Shown here in pieces: positions 52,821-62,841 of a DNA stretch of 64,000 nucleotides. Below the pieces are notes generated by a model. That model was not told the origin of the DNA. It searched no databases and saw only the letters and a list, made by a program, of their open reading frames with translations. The translations under genes were made by a program, and so were the position numbers. The stretch is from Symmachiella macrocystis (GTDB lineage Bacteria; Planctomycetota; Planctomycetia; Planctomycetales; Planctomycetaceae). Each line of letters starts with the position of its first letter. Position 1 is the stretch's first letter. The stretch covers positions 1,116,001 to 1,180,000 of the forward strand of contig NZ_SJPP01000002.1 of NCBI RefSeq assembly GCF_007860075.1, read 5' to 3'.

Positions 52821-54392
52821 TTAGCCGATGATGTCCGGATCGGTTTCCGGCACGGCATCGCTATTGGGGTCGAACCATTCCTCTTTGAAGACGATCCGCT
52901 TTTTGTGCTTCATCGCCAAGTTGGCCGTGAGGGCCATAATCGCATCCTGCATGGCGACCACGCCGTTACAACGCAGTCCGCCTTCTTCACGCGGCTTGTT
53001 GATGTTGTTGCGGACACAATAGGCGAAATGCTCCATCTCTTCGGTGTAACCGCGGCTCACCTCGCCAATGTCGGCCGTTGCCGCTTTGGCGCTGGGGGCC
53101 ATGCTGGCACTGGCATCCATGACTGGGCCGCCCCCTTTGTTGAGGACTTGCAGTCGCTGCTCTGCTCCACCGCCGCCGGTCGCTCCACCCGCTTCTTTGA
53201 AGAGCATGACGTCTTGTTCCAACTCCACGATCATCGTGCCGCGGCTGCCGAAGATTGTTTCGCCGTACGGCTCCATGCGATTCGTGTTGATCGAGGAGTA
53301 GGTCACGATCACGACGTCGTTTTCGTCTTCGGCGTAGTTTGGACCAGGGAACTCGAAGGTGACGTAGACGTGATCATCGATCTCGCGATTGTCGTTTTGT
53401 TTATCCTTCGAACCGACCCCTTTGACACCGTAGAAATTACGGCCGCCGTATCCCTGCACGGCGATTGGCCGCACCTTACCCAGAAAGATACTCGCGGCAT
53501 CCAACTGGTGACTTCCCAATTCGGCCATCAGCCCGCCGCCGGTGCTGTTGTACAACCGCCAACGACACAGCTCTTCGACCGAATCGTAGCCGTATTTTGT
53601 CACCGACTCCTTCAACTCGACTTCGTCCTCGCTGGGAATCGGCTTGTGCCAGCTATCTTTGTTGGGAAAGCTGTTGTTGCGATGCCATTGGGCGCGGATG
53701 AATTTGATGTCACCCAACAGGCCCTCTTTGATCAGCTCATAGGCATTTTCATAGAGCACGTTGTAATGCCGTTGATGGCCGACGGCGTAGAGCAAACCTT
53801 TTTCGTTGGCTTTACGGATCAGGTTTTTGCACTCTGTAATATTGTGCGCCATCAGCTTTTCGCTGAGCACGTGCTTACCGGCCTCGAGTGCTGCGATGGC
53901 CAACGGCTCGTGCTGGTTGAGCGGAACGGCAATCACGACTGCTTCGACGTCCGGATCGGCCAGCAATTCGGTGTGGTCGTTGTAGACCTTGATCGATTCG
54001 CACTTTTCGCGGCCCAGTTTTTTGTACAAGCCGACGCGATGATCGTTTCCATCGCCGGTGAAGGCCCGTTTGCGGTTGCTGGGACGAATGTCGGCGATTG
54101 CGACGATGTCCATGTACTCCGGGGGATGTTGCGTGAGCAATACGCTCCCCTCGTCACCGGTGCCGATGAATCCGACTTTGACCCGATCAGCGCCGGAGAG
54201 CTCATCGTAGCCGTAGACGGCCGCTCCGAGGCCCATACCGGTGATTGCCGCCGCTTTGATGGCATCGCGACGTGTGAGTCCTGCGTCATCGCCCGATTTT
54301 TTGGCTTTATCTTTTTGCAACAACTGCACATCGGCCGAGGCTTCGTGAAAATTGTCCTTGCCGATTTGTTTCTCTTCAGGAGTCATTTGCAT
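52821..54392 (-). CDS. Gfo/Idh/MocA family oxidoreductase, Tat-exported
   Basis: A 523-residue protein from the ATG at 54392, preceded by GTGAGG (a TTG at 54398 is also in frame). The N-terminus carries a twin-arginine segment [20 protein letters not shown] at about residue 40. A Rossmann NAD(P) motif, [15 protein letters not shown], follows. [15 protein letters not shown] is the EKP-type catalytic-lysine region of the family. Such exported oxidoreductases are very numerous in planctomycetes and act on sugars; some belong to glycosidase-type NAD enzymes. Substrate unknown. Shares orientation with the DoxX-like gene upstream (95 bases apart). Confidence 0.88.
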   Translation of the reverse strand: MQMTPEEKQIGKDNFHEASADVQLLQKDKAKKSGDDAGLTRRDAIKAAAITGMGLGAAVYGYDELSGADRVKVGFIGTGDEGSVLLTQHPPEYMDIVAIADIRPSNRKRAFTGDGNDHRVGLYKKLGREKCESIKVYNDHTELLADPDVEAVVIAVPLNQHEPLAIAALEAGKHVLSEKLMAHNITECKNLIRKANEKGLLYAVGHQRHYNVLYENAYELIKEGLLGDIKFIRAQWHRNNSFPNKDSWHKPIPSEDEVELKESVTKYGYDSVEELCRWRLYNSTGGGLMAELGSHQLDAASIFLGKVRPIAVQGYGGRNFYGVKGVGSKDKQNDNREIDDHVYVTFEFPGPNYAEDENDVVIVTYSSINTNRMEPYGETIFGSRGTMIVELEQDVMLFKEAGGATGGGGAEQRLQVLNKGGGPVMDASASMAPSAKAATADIGEVSRGYTEEMEHFAYCVRNNINKPREEGGLRCNGVVAMQDAIMALTANLAMKHKKRIVFKEEWFDPNSDAVPETDPDIIG

Positions 54393-54487
54393 GACCAAAC
54401 CTCACATAAAAAGCGGTATCAACCGGGAAATTGCGATTCGACTACTACTGTACATACGTCAAACAAAGGGAAATTGACGGCGCAAAC

Positions 54488-55843
54488 TTAGTCTTTCTTG
54501 CGGAGAATCACGCGGCGAAAGAACCCATCCACACCAAACCAACGTCCCGTTGGTAGACTAGCCAACGCCAACAGGGCGATGACTTCGATTAGGTTTTTAT
54601 TGACAATCAAAGTATGTTCCGGCCCCGGAGCGGGCGGGACACCTGGTAGGGGCGGCATTGCGAAGTAGAACGACAACAACAGCAACGCAGCACCGAAAGC
54701 CGATACGCGGCTAAAGAGGCCCAAAATCAGCAACGCGCCCAAGATCAACAGCGCCCAGATGGTGCGCTGATTTGTCACATCGGTCTGCGTGACTTGCATG
54801 GGAACGCCGCCACTGGTGAGTTGTTCCGGGGTGAGCATTTCCTCCCCATAGCGGATGAGTTCTGCGGTCCAGGCATTGACCGGGCCGACCAGTTCGCCCC
54901 TTTTTTGTTGGAGTTCCGTCCACTGTTTGGAGAGGTGCTCCTGCGCGAAATCCGGGGCACCGTTTTGGGTCACATTTTGGAGTTTCTCTTCGTACCGTGC
55001 CAAGGCATTGCGGTAGAGTTCAATATCCCCCGGACGATGTTCGTCGAGTGTGCCGACCACATCGGGATAAAGCTTCTTTTGATTCTCTTCGGTGATCGTC
55101 ACGCCGGCGCGGTCTTTGTCCCACAACAGCGAAACCTCAAGTTGTTCCTTCAGGCTCAATCGACTGCAGACCAACCCCAGTTCTTTGACCGATTTTTGAT
55201 AAGCCTTAGCCAGATCATTTGCCGGTCTTTCTTCTTCGGTCGGATCCTTTTTGACCTCCACCAAGGCCAACAGTTTGTTGACTTCACGAGGCAGTAAGCG
55301 TCGCGTGGTCACGAGCCGCTTTTTCTCGGGATCGTAGGTCACGAATTTGTAGGTCGCCGTCACATCCACGCCGGGCGGCAATTCGGCCAAATTCCGCGTC
55401 CATTGTTGTGGCTCGGGGCCGTTGAGGAAGACGTGTAGTTTTTTCTTATCACCATCGCTCAGATCAGAATGTTTGGCGACGAACCGTTTTTCCCAATCGT
55501 CCCACATGGCGGCGACTTTGTCGTAATCCAGTTTTTCTAAGTCATCCGGATCGTGGACCAGACTGCGATAGTGGTCCCGGAACGGGCCTTTGGCATTTTT
55601 CAAATAGCCGGCAGCGGACCACGGTTTTCCCGTGAATTGCGATTTGTACTTGTACATTCCCTCGTACAGGAACTGCCATCCGATGGCGACGCGCAGTGTC
55701 ACGAGGAACAGGCAGGCGAAGAATGTGACTTTACGAATTTGGGATGCGGACACGCTCAGTTTACCTTCTGCTATGAAAATCGGCTCGGAATCCGGTTCAG
55801 TTCGCGACCTCGGTTGGCCACCGGCATGTGATTCACCATGCAA
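54488..55843 (-). CDS. DoxX-like membrane protein with a large internal domain
   Basis: A 451-residue protein. The N-terminal helix TFFACLFLVTLRVAIGWQFLYEG and the C-terminal helices (TIWALLILGALLILGLFSRV, LLLLSFYFAMPPLPG, KNLIEVIALLALAS) together match the DoxX four-helix family (RVxxGxxFlxeG; lNKNLIEVIALLALA). About 290 hydrophilic, helical residues (roughly 65-355) are inserted between helix 1 and helix 2. Ordinary DoxX proteins have about 140 residues. The role is unclear; DoxX relatives are quinone-linked in thiosulfate:quinone oxidoreductase. Probably in one operon with the oxidoreductase gene downstream. Confidence 0.8.
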   Translation of the reverse strand: MHGESHAGGQPRSRTEPDSEPIFIAEGKLSVSASQIRKVTFFACLFLVTLRVAIGWQFLYEGMYKYKSQFTGKPWSAAGYLKNAKGPFRDHYRSLVHDPDDLEKLDYDKVAAMWDDWEKRFVAKHSDLSDGDKKKLHVFLNGPEPQQWTRNLAELPPGVDVTATYKFVTYDPEKKRLVTTRRLLPREVNKLLALVEVKKDPTEEERPANDLAKAYQKSVKELGLVCSRLSLKEQLEVSLLWDKDRAGVTITEENQKKLYPDVVGTLDEHRPGDIELYRNALARYEEKLQNVTQNGAPDFAQEHLSKQWTELQQKRGELVGPVNAWTAELIRYGEEMLTPEQLTSGGVPMQVTQTDVTNQRTIWALLILGALLILGLFSRVSAFGAALLLLSFYFAMPPLPGVPPAPGPEHTLIVNKNLIEVIALLALASLPTGRWFGVDGFFRRVILRKKD

Positions 55844-55896
55844 TTTATGCGGACGAAGCTGACGGAACGCGAAACGCTCCGCAGTCTCAGACGATG

Positions 55897-56997
55897 TCAG
55901 GCGGGATTATCTTCTGGGGTGAGAAACAGGATGTCATCGTCCATACCGATATTGACCGGCTCCAGACGGCGGCCATGGGCCGGCGGGGGAATCAGTAAAG
56001 CACTGACACCAGTCTCATTATGGCAATATTGGGCGGCCTTTTCGAGTCCGACAACGAAAAATGCCGTCGAAAGTGCGTCCGCCAGTGCCGCTGTGGGGGC
56101 TAAAACCGTCACAGAAAGCATAGATTCCACCGGCCATCCGCTCCGAGGGTCCAGAATATGGCCGTAGCGTTTTCCACCATGCCGAAAATACTGGACACCT
56201 GATCCGCTACTGGACATTCCGCTATCTTTGAGCAAAATCGTCCCCAGTCGCTGATCGGGAAACAGTGGATTGCGAATTCCCACCGGCCACCCCCCTAGCT
56301 CGCCGTGAGACCCACGTGCTAACAGGCTGCTGTGACCGCCGTGAAACAACCAATCCTCGACCCCGTTTTCCGTGAGGACTTCCGCCGCCTTGTCCAAGGC
56401 GTAGCCTTTGCCGATAGAGTTCAGATTCACCTCCACGCCTGGTTTGGAAAAGCGGACGGTTCGCTGCTCATCGTCGAAGTTCACATATTGCAGTCCGACA
56501 ATATCGAGCGCTGTCTGAACTTCAGATTCCGTCGGTGCGCGGCCCTCGGCTTTACACCGCCGCCACAAATCGACGATCGGCCCCGCTGTGGGATCGAACC
56601 CACTCTCGGTCTGACGCGCAATGGTTTCCGCGCGCCGCAACAAGGCATACAACTCCGCTTCGACCTCGACCGGTTCGTCGGCAGCGCGGCGATTGAGCTG
56701 CGACAATTCACTGTGATCGCGATAAACACTCATTTGATCTTCGAGCAGATCGATGACATCCAAAGCATCGGAAGCGGGTCGGATGGCGCCCGGTTGACCG
56801 GGGTTGAGGATCACATCAAAGTCACACGCCATCGCCTGTTTGCCCAGCTGCACGGTCTCGCTCGCGACGGGGGCTTGTCGCGCAGTGTCATCGACCAACT
56901 CGTCGGCGATACGTTCTCCGACCTGTTCCACCGAGCGTTGAACCGCGCGGCCGGTGAGGAAATCGCGTCGAGAACTTCCAGCAGCCTCATCTGACAT
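55897..56997 (-). CDS. apbE: FAD:protein FMN transferase
   Basis: A 366-residue protein. N-terminal SSRRDFLTG recalls a Tat-type start but lacks a clear hydrophobic core. The ApbE core: LEDQMSVYRDHSELSQLNR, ETESGFDPTAGPIVDLWRR-like segment (TESGFDPTAGPIVDLW), VNLNSIGKGYALDKAAEVL, WLFHGGHSSLLARG, YGHILDPRSGWPVE and ADALSTAFFVVG. It covalently attaches FMN to target flavoproteins (for example RnfG/NqrC-type subunits), which are not encoded in this window. Convergent/divergent neighbours suggest an independent transcript. Confidence 0.92.
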   Translation of the reverse strand: MSDEAAGSSRRDFLTGRAVQRSVEQVGERIADELVDDTARQAPVASETVQLGKQAMACDFDVILNPGQPGAIRPASDALDVIDLLEDQMSVYRDHSELSQLNRRAADEPVEVEAELYALLRRAETIARQTESGFDPTAGPIVDLWRRCKAEGRAPTESEVQTALDIVGLQYVNFDDEQRTVRFSKPGVEVNLNSIGKGYALDKAAEVLTENGVEDWLFHGGHSSLLARGSHGELGGWPVGIRNPLFPDQRLGTILLKDSGMSSSGSGVQYFRHGGKRYGHILDPRSGWPVESMLSVTVLAPTAALADALSTAFFVVGLEKAAQYCHNETGVSALLIPPPAHGRRLEPVNIGMDDDILFLTPEDNPA

Positions 56998-57109
56998 CAG
57001 CGTTTATCCCGAATGGATTGCGGTGATACGTGTCCGCAGGAAATCATATCGGGAATGGCAAGCGTACGCCAAGGGCGGATGGGAAGAGACATCGTCACCA
57101 GCAGCGAAC

Positions 57110-57226
57110 CGGGAGGGCGAAGCTCCTGCTGAGCCGCGCTGCCACGCTGTGCGTGGATGTCAAAAATCGCGTTGCGCGATGACGTGTTTTGGTCGCGCGC
57201 GGCTCGGCGGGAGCCTCGCCCTCCCG
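57110..57226. repeat. Dispersed repeat (GGGAGGGCGAAGCTC type), inverted pair
   Basis: A direct copy at 57110-57138 and a diverged inverted copy at 57200-57226 (GGCTCGGCGGGAGCCTCGCC) flank about 60 bases between apbE and the glycosyltransferase gene. Together they could form a long hairpin. Confidence 0.7.
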
Positions 57227-57245
57227 GGGCGTTTGTTTGCAATTT

Positions 57246-58316
57246 TTATGCGGCGGGGCGGACGGTTTCTTGGGGTGGGAGGGTGATTGTCGTGGGTTCG
57301 TCGAGAATGCGATTGAGGACGTAATCGCTGCCGGTGTGCATCCAAGAAAGCAGCGGATGATCGGCAGCCGGTGCGGGGGTTTCTAGAAGCTTGTCGAAAT
57401 CCCAATCGGGTGCCGAGCAGGCGATCTTGGCTTCGTGCAGTTGGAACGCATTGACGGTTTGTTCCCATTGACGCGGGATCGGCACGACGACGAGCGGTTT
57501 GCGGAGTAGAAAGGCTTCGATGGGCGTCGACAGACCGGCGGTCGTGATCACGCCCCGCGATGTGGCCATGTCCTCCAAAAACTGGCCGGGATTGGGGCGG
57601 CGGAATGACACGAACCGTTCCCTCTCGATGGCGCATTCGGGAGCGAAGCCGTAGGCGATCACGCGTTGCCGGTTTTTTCGTGCCCAGGCGACGACATCGG
57701 CCGGCTGTGGTTGGAAGGAGGGCAGTCCGCTATAGAGTAAAACATGCTCACCCATTTCCGGTCGCCGTTGTTTGGCTGCGGCGCGAATCAACGGCGGCAC
57801 ACAACGAAACGATGCAGGTTCGTAGTGGTAACCGTACTTGCGATCCGCTCCGCAGGTGAAAACGCGAATTACCGAACGGGTCATCTTACGGTCAAATCCG
57901 CCCACCGGGGGCATCGGTACATCGGGATCAAGCAACGAGACTTGTCGGCTGATGGAAACGACCTCGCACCCCGGCTCGACGAGCGGGCTGGCAGTCATCG
58001 GTTCAAAATCGCTGATCACCAACTCGGGCTGAAATTCGCGTGCAATCCCGCGGATTGCCCAAATCCCTTGAAACAACGTGGGCAGGCGGCGACTCCATTG
58101 TTGGAAGGAGGCCAGATAGTCGGTCCGGCCGTTTTTTGCGACGTAGGAAATGCCGGGAAAATGGCGGTGCCAGTTGAACTGGTAACAGCTCGTGGGAGGC
58201 GGACCGGAGGTGATCACGCGGACCTCGTGCCCACGGGCTTCCAGCAGTGGAACCAGGACCGACGCTTTTGAGAGATGCCCGTTTCCCTGGGAGAACGCGC
58301 CGTAGAGAATCCGCAT
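57246..58316 (-). CDS. Glycosyltransferase family protein (GT-B fold, MurG/MGT-like)
   Basis: A 356-residue protein from the ATG at 58316, preceded by AGGAAAG; the frame extends to 58430 without support. It opens with MRILYGAFSQGNGHLSKASV (a GT-B-type nucleotide-sugar acceptor domain with GNGH). The second half has HVLLYSGLPSFQ and the sugar-nucleotide segment SRGVITTAGLSTPIEAFLLR, then KPLVVVPIPRQWEQTVNA. This pattern matches the family of glycosyltransferases annotated as teichoic-acid-type or MJ1255/VC2487-like. It probably transfers a sugar in cell-surface or lipid glycosylation; donor and acceptor unknown. Confidence 0.82.
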   Translation of the reverse strand: MRILYGAFSQGNGHLSKASVLVPLLEARGHEVRVITSGPPPTSCYQFNWHRHFPGISYVAKNGRTDYLASFQQWSRRLPTLFQGIWAIRGIAREFQPELVISDFEPMTASPLVEPGCEVVSISRQVSLLDPDVPMPPVGGFDRKMTRSVIRVFTCGADRKYGYHYEPASFRCVPPLIRAAAKQRRPEMGEHVLLYSGLPSFQPQPADVVAWARKNRQRVIAYGFAPECAIERERFVSFRRPNPGQFLEDMATSRGVITTAGLSTPIEAFLLRKPLVVVPIPRQWEQTVNAFQLHEAKIACSAPDWDFDKLLETPAPAADHPLLSWMHTGSDYVLNRILDEPTTITLPPQETVRPAA

Positions 58317-58489
58317 TGCCGATATGCTTTCCTGCTCGCGATTTCGGTCCGCGCAAGAAAATTCGAGCCGTGGCGGGTCACGCGGAACACCGTCACGGCT
58401 CGATTGATATCGTCGCAATGCGTGAAACAACTACACCCCAAGCCATCAGCCTGAGCACGTTGTTTCACGGAATCCTACTGTCCGGCATC

Positions 58490-59800
58490 TTAATACCGGT
58501 AGTAATCCGGCTTGTACGGGCCGTCGACCGGAATGCCGAGGTAGTCGGCCTGTTTTTGAGACAGTTTCGTGAGTTTGACACCCAACTTGTCGAGGTGCAA
58601 GCGGGCGACCTCTTCGTCCAGTTCTTTGGGCAGCATGTGCACACCGACTTCGAAGTCGGCTTTCTCGTCCCACAGCGCCATTTGTGCCAGGACTTGGTTG
58701 GTGAAGCTGGCGGACATGACAAACGACGGGTGGCCTGTCGCGCATCCGAGATTCACCAACCGTCCGCGCGCCAACACAATGATCGCTTTGCCGTCGGGAT
58801 AGACGAACTTGTCGACCTGCGGCTTGATATTGATCTCTTCAATATCGTCGCGGCCTTCGAGGTAGGCGATCTCGATTTCTGAATCGAAGTGGCCGATGTT
58901 GCAGACGATGGCTTCGTGCTTCATCGCATCCAGATGCTTACCGCAAATGATATCGCAGCAGCCGGTGGTGGTCACGAAGATGTCTCCCAGCGGAGCAGCT
59001 TCTTCCATCGTGACGACCTGATAACCTTCCATGGCGGCTTGCAGGGCGATGATGGGATCGATTTCAGTGACGATCACGCGGGCACCCAGGCCCTTCATCG
59101 CAGCGGCACAGCCTTTACCAACGTCGCCGTAACCGCCGACCACAACCACCTTGCCGGCAATCATGATGTCAGTGGCGCGTTTGATGCCATCGGCCAGCGA
59201 TTCGCGACAGCCGTAGAGGTTGTCGAATTTGCTTTTGGTCACCGAGTCATTGACGTTGATCGCGGGAATGGGCAACTTGCCTTCTTCGTGCATCCGCTCC
59301 AGACGACGCACGCCGGTGGTGGTCTCTTCGCTGATGCCGCGAATGTCTTTGACCAATTCCGGGAACCGCTCCAAGACCATGGCGGTTAAGTCGCCACCAT
59401 CGTCAAGAATGATGTTCAGCGGTTGTCCGTCGGGCCAGAAGATCGTTTGCTCGATGCACCAATCGAACTCTTCCTCACTCATGCCCTTCCAGGCGAAAAC
59501 CGCGACGCCGGTTGCGGCGATGGCCGCGGCGGCGTGATCTTGGGTCGAGAAGATGTTGCAACTGGACCAACGGACCTCGGCCCCCAGTGCGGTCAAGGTT
59601 TCGATCAGCACGGCGGTCTGAATGGTCATGTGCAGACAACCGGCGATGCGTGCCCCTTTGAGCGGTTGACTCGCACCATACTTCTCCCGCAGCGCCATCA
59701 AACCGGGCATTTCGGTTTCGGCGAGTTCAATTTCCTTACGGCCCCAATCGGCCAATTCCATGTCCGCAACTTTGTATGGTAGTGCCGCAGCGGTCGACAT
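58490..59800 (-). CDS. ahcY: Adenosylhomocysteinase (SAH hydrolase)
   Basis: A 436-residue cytoplasmic enzyme hydrolysing S-adenosylhomocysteine to adenosine and homocysteine in the methyl cycle. NAD-binding [19 protein letters not shown]; catalytic segment [40 protein letters not shown]-like ([20 protein letters not shown]) near the C-terminus, and the C-terminal YKPDYYRY tail that reaches the NAD of the neighbouring subunit. AGGAGAG lies 5 bases before the ATG. I looked for the SAH riboswitch core upstream and did not see it. Confidence 0.97.
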   Translation of the reverse strand: MSTAAALPYKVADMELADWGRKEIELAETEMPGLMALREKYGASQPLKGARIAGCLHMTIQTAVLIETLTALGAEVRWSSCNIFSTQDHAAAAIAATGVAVFAWKGMSEEEFDWCIEQTIFWPDGQPLNIILDDGGDLTAMVLERFPELVKDIRGISEETTTGVRRLERMHEEGKLPIPAINVNDSVTKSKFDNLYGCRESLADGIKRATDIMIAGKVVVVGGYGDVGKGCAAAMKGLGARVIVTEIDPIIALQAAMEGYQVVTMEEAAPLGDIFVTTTGCCDIICGKHLDAMKHEAIVCNIGHFDSEIEIAYLEGRDDIEEINIKPQVDKFVYPDGKAIIVLARGRLVNLGCATGHPSFVMSASFTNQVLAQMALWDEKADFEVGVHMLPKELDEEVARLHLDKLGVKLTKLSQKQADYLGIPVDGPYKPDYYRY

Positions 59801-59951
59801 TTATCTCTCCTGAAGTGACGCAAAGAGTATGGGTAATTTGTTCCGGTATTCAATTTGTAGACAGCAGTGCCGGGTAGGATAGGACATTTGTCGCAGGCAA
59901 ACAAGATTGCCGGGATTTGTCCGCTATAACAGACAGGGAAGCCGCTAGTTT

Positions 59952-60614
59952 CTAGCCCAGACGGTCAAGAACCCACGGATCGTCTAAACGCTCGGCCACG
60001 TAGTGTGCACGGCTGAAATCGTGGCTGCGGCTGTGTTGGTGCGGAACGGAGACAATCACCGCCTCGGCGCTGGCAGCGGCGTTTGTTCCCGCTTCGGAAT
60101 CCTCTAAAACCAGCATTTCCGACGGGTGGATGCCCAATCGCTGGGCAGCGGCCAAATAGATCTCCGGATGGGGTTTGCCGTGCGTGACATCCTCGGCAGT
60201 CAACGTAACGTGGAACCGCTCCAGCAATTCGTGCCGCGAGAGCAAGTCCTCCAAATAGGACCGTGATGACGAAGTCGCCACCCCTTTGGGTAAATCCCGC
60301 GATTCGAGGTGTTCGAGCAATTCGTGCAATCCGGGCATCGGCTGCAGCATGCCGGGAATCAAATCCGAGAAAATGACGCGAGATTCCTCCAGCAGGTCGG
60401 GAATCGGCTCGGTCAAGCCGTGCATGTCGACCATGAACTGAAAGGCTTCCATGGGACGGCGGCCCATCATGGTGCTCAACAGTTGCGGCGTCATCTCCAG
60501 CCCGCGCCGCGCGAGCAATTCTCTCCCGGCCGCTTCGAAAATGTCCTCGGTATTGAACATCAGCCCGTCGAAGTCAAACACGACAGCCTTGATGGGGGGT
60601 TGGTGGAGGGTCAT
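59952..60614 (-). CDS. HAD-family hydrolase, beta-phosphoglucomutase-like
   Basis: A 220-residue HAD subfamily IA protein. Motif I VVFDFDGLMFNTEDIF; motif II VATSSSRSY; Lys region THGKPHPEIYLAAAQRLG; motif IV LVLEDSEAGTNAAASA. The MGRRPMEAFQFMVD cap resembles sugar-phosphatase/beta-phosphoglucomutase members. It hydrolyses or isomerises a phosphorylated small molecule; substrate unknown. It is followed by ahcY in the same orientation, separated by 150 bases. Confidence 0.88.
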   Translation of the reverse strand: MTLHQPPIKAVVFDFDGLMFNTEDIFEAAGRELLARRGLEMTPQLLSTMMGRRPMEAFQFMVDMHGLTEPIPDLLEESRVIFSDLIPGMLQPMPGLHELLEHLESRDLPKGVATSSSRSYLEDLLSRHELLERFHVTLTAEDVTHGKPHPEIYLAAAQRLGIHPSEMLVLEDSEAGTNAAASAEAVIVSVPHQHSRSHDFSRAHYVAERLDDPWVLDRLG

Positions 60615-60677
60615 GGTGTTTTGATTTGTGGGGATTGGTGAAACTCTCCAGCAAAGCCAAAGGAGAACCTTAAATTG

Positions 60678-62018
60678 TCACAAAGTCGGGGAGACTTCGC
60701 GATAGCTACAATCCAACAGGTCCATTGGATGCACCACGGCGATTTCTTGTCCTGCTTGCCGCATCTCTGACTGGATCTGTAAGAGACACCCCGCGTTGCC
60801 GGTGATCACGGCGTCGGGCCGTGTGGTCATGATGTTGTCGTATTTACGTTTGGCGAGCCGGTCGGACATTTCCGGCTGCGTGAGATTGTAACTTCCAGCG
60901 GCGCCGCAACAAATTTCCGACTCGGGCAGCGGTACCAATTCCAACCCGGGAATTAGACTCAACAGGTCGCGCGGTTGCGCGCGAATCTGTTGTGCGTGGC
61001 AGAGGTGGCAGGCGTCGTGGTAGGTCGCTCGTAGTTTGATTTCGCCCTGCGGGGCAATCGGGCCCAATTCAGCGAGGAATTCAGAGATGTCTTTGATCTT
61101 CGCAGTCAGTTTTTCTAACGTCCCTCGCAAAGCATGGTCCTCGGACGCGACTTCGTGCGCGATCTCTGGATAATCCTTGAGCATCGCCCCACAGCCGGCC
61201 ACGTTCACAATCACCGCGTCGAGTTGATCGAGATCAAATGCCGCCGCGTTTTGCGTTGCCATTTCCATGGCCGGTTCACCGGCGCCGCTGTGATAGTGCA
61301 TTGCGCCGCAACAACCCTGACTGCGGGGAATGAAGACCTCGCAGCCGTTGTGTTGCAAGACCCGCGCGGTCGCCCAGTGTGTTTGCCGAAACATGGCATC
61401 GGCCACGCACCCCAGAAATAGTCCCACCTTGGCCCGTGGCGGACCGATTGCCGGCAGGTGCTCCGGAAGAGCCGGCAGGTTGGACTGGAGTCGGGGCAGT
61501 TGTTTGAACATCCGCTGCAATTTGCCCGGCAACAGTTTCGTCAGGCCGACGGCTTCCATGGCTGTATCAAGCCGCAAGGCCTGCATGATCCGTGCGGGAA
61601 AGAGTGCGATACGGGTTTTGCTGCGACTGGTCAGCAAGCCGTAGAGCACATACTTGTGAAACCAGGATTGCGACGCATCCGCCCCCGCAGCAGCGTCGGC
61701 ATGTTCCATGTCCATGCGAAACGGTTCGATCAACCGACCGTATTGCACGCCGGAGGGACAGGCGGTTTCGCAGGAGCGGCAATCGAGGCAGGTATCGAGG
61801 TTTTCGCGAACGTCGTCGGTCAGTTCCAAACGCCCGTCGGTGACGGCCCGCATCAGGTAAATACGTCCACGGGGGCTTTTGTTTTCATCCCCGGTTTCCA
61901 AATAGGTTGGACAGGCTGCCGTACACAAGCCGCAATGCACGCAGTCAAGGTACTTGCCGTATTCGATATTGGACCCGAGGTTTTCGGTCGTCGTCGTTGT
62001 TGTCACGTTGTTATCCAT
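60678..62018 (-). CDS. glcF: Glycolate oxidase iron-sulfur subunit
   Basis: A 446-residue protein with two [4Fe-4S] clusters of ferredoxin type: CVHCGLCTAACPTYLETGDE and CLDCRSCETACPSGVQYG. Two CCG domains follow (GCCGAMHYHSG; CCGAAGSYNLTQ). This is the layout of GlcF, the electron-transfer subunit of glycolate oxidase that feeds electrons to quinone. GlcD and GlcE are not in this window; an LldE/GlcF-like paralogue is therefore not excluded. ATG at 62018. Confidence 0.88.
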   Translation of the reverse strand: MDNNVTTTTTTENLGSNIEYGKYLDCVHCGLCTAACPTYLETGDENKSPRGRIYLMRAVTDGRLELTDDVRENLDTCLDCRSCETACPSGVQYGRLIEPFRMDMEHADAAAGADASQSWFHKYVLYGLLTSRSKTRIALFPARIMQALRLDTAMEAVGLTKLLPGKLQRMFKQLPRLQSNLPALPEHLPAIGPPRAKVGLFLGCVADAMFRQTHWATARVLQHNGCEVFIPRSQGCCGAMHYHSGAGEPAMEMATQNAAAFDLDQLDAVIVNVAGCGAMLKDYPEIAHEVASEDHALRGTLEKLTAKIKDISEFLAELGPIAPQGEIKLRATYHDACHLCHAQQIRAQPRDLLSLIPGLELVPLPESEICCGAAGSYNLTQPEMSDRLAKRKYDNIMTTRPDAVITGNAGCLLQIQSEMRQAGQEIAVVHPMDLLDCSYREVSPTL

Positions 62019-62078
62019 GCAGGCAATCTTCGGCGTTCGCGGCGAAAAATCAATCGAACTAGCAAATTAAAAGAAGCC

Positions 62079-62104
62079 TCGCGCAGAGACGCGAAGACGC
62101 AAAG
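62079..62104. repeat. Short low-complexity repeat (CGCAGAGACGCGAAG)
   Basis: CGCAGAGACGCGAAGACGCA followed by AAGAGG. I have the impression that such text is a common intergenic repeat of planctomycetes and other bacteria; no second copy was found in this window. Confidence 0.35.
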
Positions 62105-62147
62105 AGGTACAGATTCTGCCTTTTTGTCTGTTTTGCGAACTTTCCCT

Positions 62148-62261
62148 GGTTCCCGAACTCCGTTTGGGAACCCACTTTTCCGAAGCTCTGCTTCGGTCGG
62201 TCGCCATGGGCAAGCGAAGCAGAGCTTCGCGACAGGCCGTTCCCAAACGGAGTTTGGGAAC
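62148..62261. repeat. Cluster of GTTCCCAAAC-type and CGAAGC-type inverted repeats
   Basis: The perfect inverted arms GTTCCCAAAC / GTTTGGGAAC lie at 62239-62261; a one-mismatch copy with the same spacing lies at 62149-62171. Between them are CGAAGCTCTGCTTCG (62181-62195) and its near-inverse CGAAGCAGAGCTTCG (62215-62229). The whole 114-base region is therefore one nested inverted repeat that could form a large cruciform or RNA hairpin between glcF and the thioesterase gene. Confidence 0.7.
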
Positions 62262-62270
62262 GAGTACGAT

Positions 62271-62756
62271 TCATGGGCGCATTATACCACAGAGGGGGGG
62301 ATCCCAATCAAGTTGGTTGTGCTGGGCTAATATGGCGTCGAACGGTTCCGTTACGATCGGGGGAATGGGGGAAGTTCTACGGCGGGTCATGTCGATGTGT
62401 GCGCCGACGAATTCCGCCGTGGCGGCGATGCGGCCGTCTTCTTCAATCACCATAAAATGCATGAAATGCCACCGTTTTTCGGAGCGGCCGACCAGCCGGC
62501 TATGAATCCGCACCGTCTTGCCGACCCGCACCTCAGCCAGATACCGCAAATGGCATTCCAGCGCAAACGCCCCGGAATTGGTGCGAACGCAATAGTCATC
62601 CGACAGCCCAAACAGGTCAAACATCTTGCCGGTGGCATTGCTGAACAGATGCGTATACCACATCACGTTCATGTGGCCCATCTCGTCGAGATAGTCCTCG
62701 GGAATGGTTTTATTGCCGGTGATGGGGAGTGGTTGGAGGTCTTCTGGGGTGATCAC
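62271..62756 (-). CDS. Thioesterase family protein (hot-dog fold)
   Basis: A 161-residue protein. IPEDYLDEMGHMNVMWYTHLFS carries the 4HBT-type motif (D-x-MGHMNxxxY) around residue 25; ECHLRYLAEVRVGKTVRIHSRLVG and KRWHFMHFMVIEEDGRIAATAEF continue the hot-dog sheet. It likely hydrolyses an acyl-CoA thioester in the cytoplasm; substrate unknown. The C-terminal part (CGIMRP) lies against the inverted-repeat cluster. Confidence 0.85.
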   Translation of the reverse strand: MITPEDLQPLPITGNKTIPEDYLDEMGHMNVMWYTHLFSNATGKMFDLFGLSDDYCVRTNSGAFALECHLRYLAEVRVGKTVRIHSRLVGRSEKRWHFMHFMVIEEDGRIAATAEFVGAHIDMTRRRTSPIPPIVTEPFDAILAQHNQLDWDPPLCGIMRP

Positions 62757-62841
62757 GGTTTGTGCGTGTCCGTTGTGTGTAAATTGTTTTGTTTTGCTCG
62801 AAGCCCAACGGAAAAGGTCGTTGGGATCTTGGGAGTGACTG

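Noticed and set aside
52905-54491. Open frame of 528 codons antisense to the Gfo/Idh/MocA oxidoreductase gene
   Set aside because: Rich in His/Phe/Val in shadow-like pattern and without motifs, whereas the minus strand encodes a clear oxidoreductase with Tat signal and Rossmann motif.
59801-59951. Possible S-adenosylhomocysteine riboswitch upstream of ahcY
   Set aside because: The conserved core expected of SAH riboswitches was not seen; only a good Shine-Dalgarno sequence is present.
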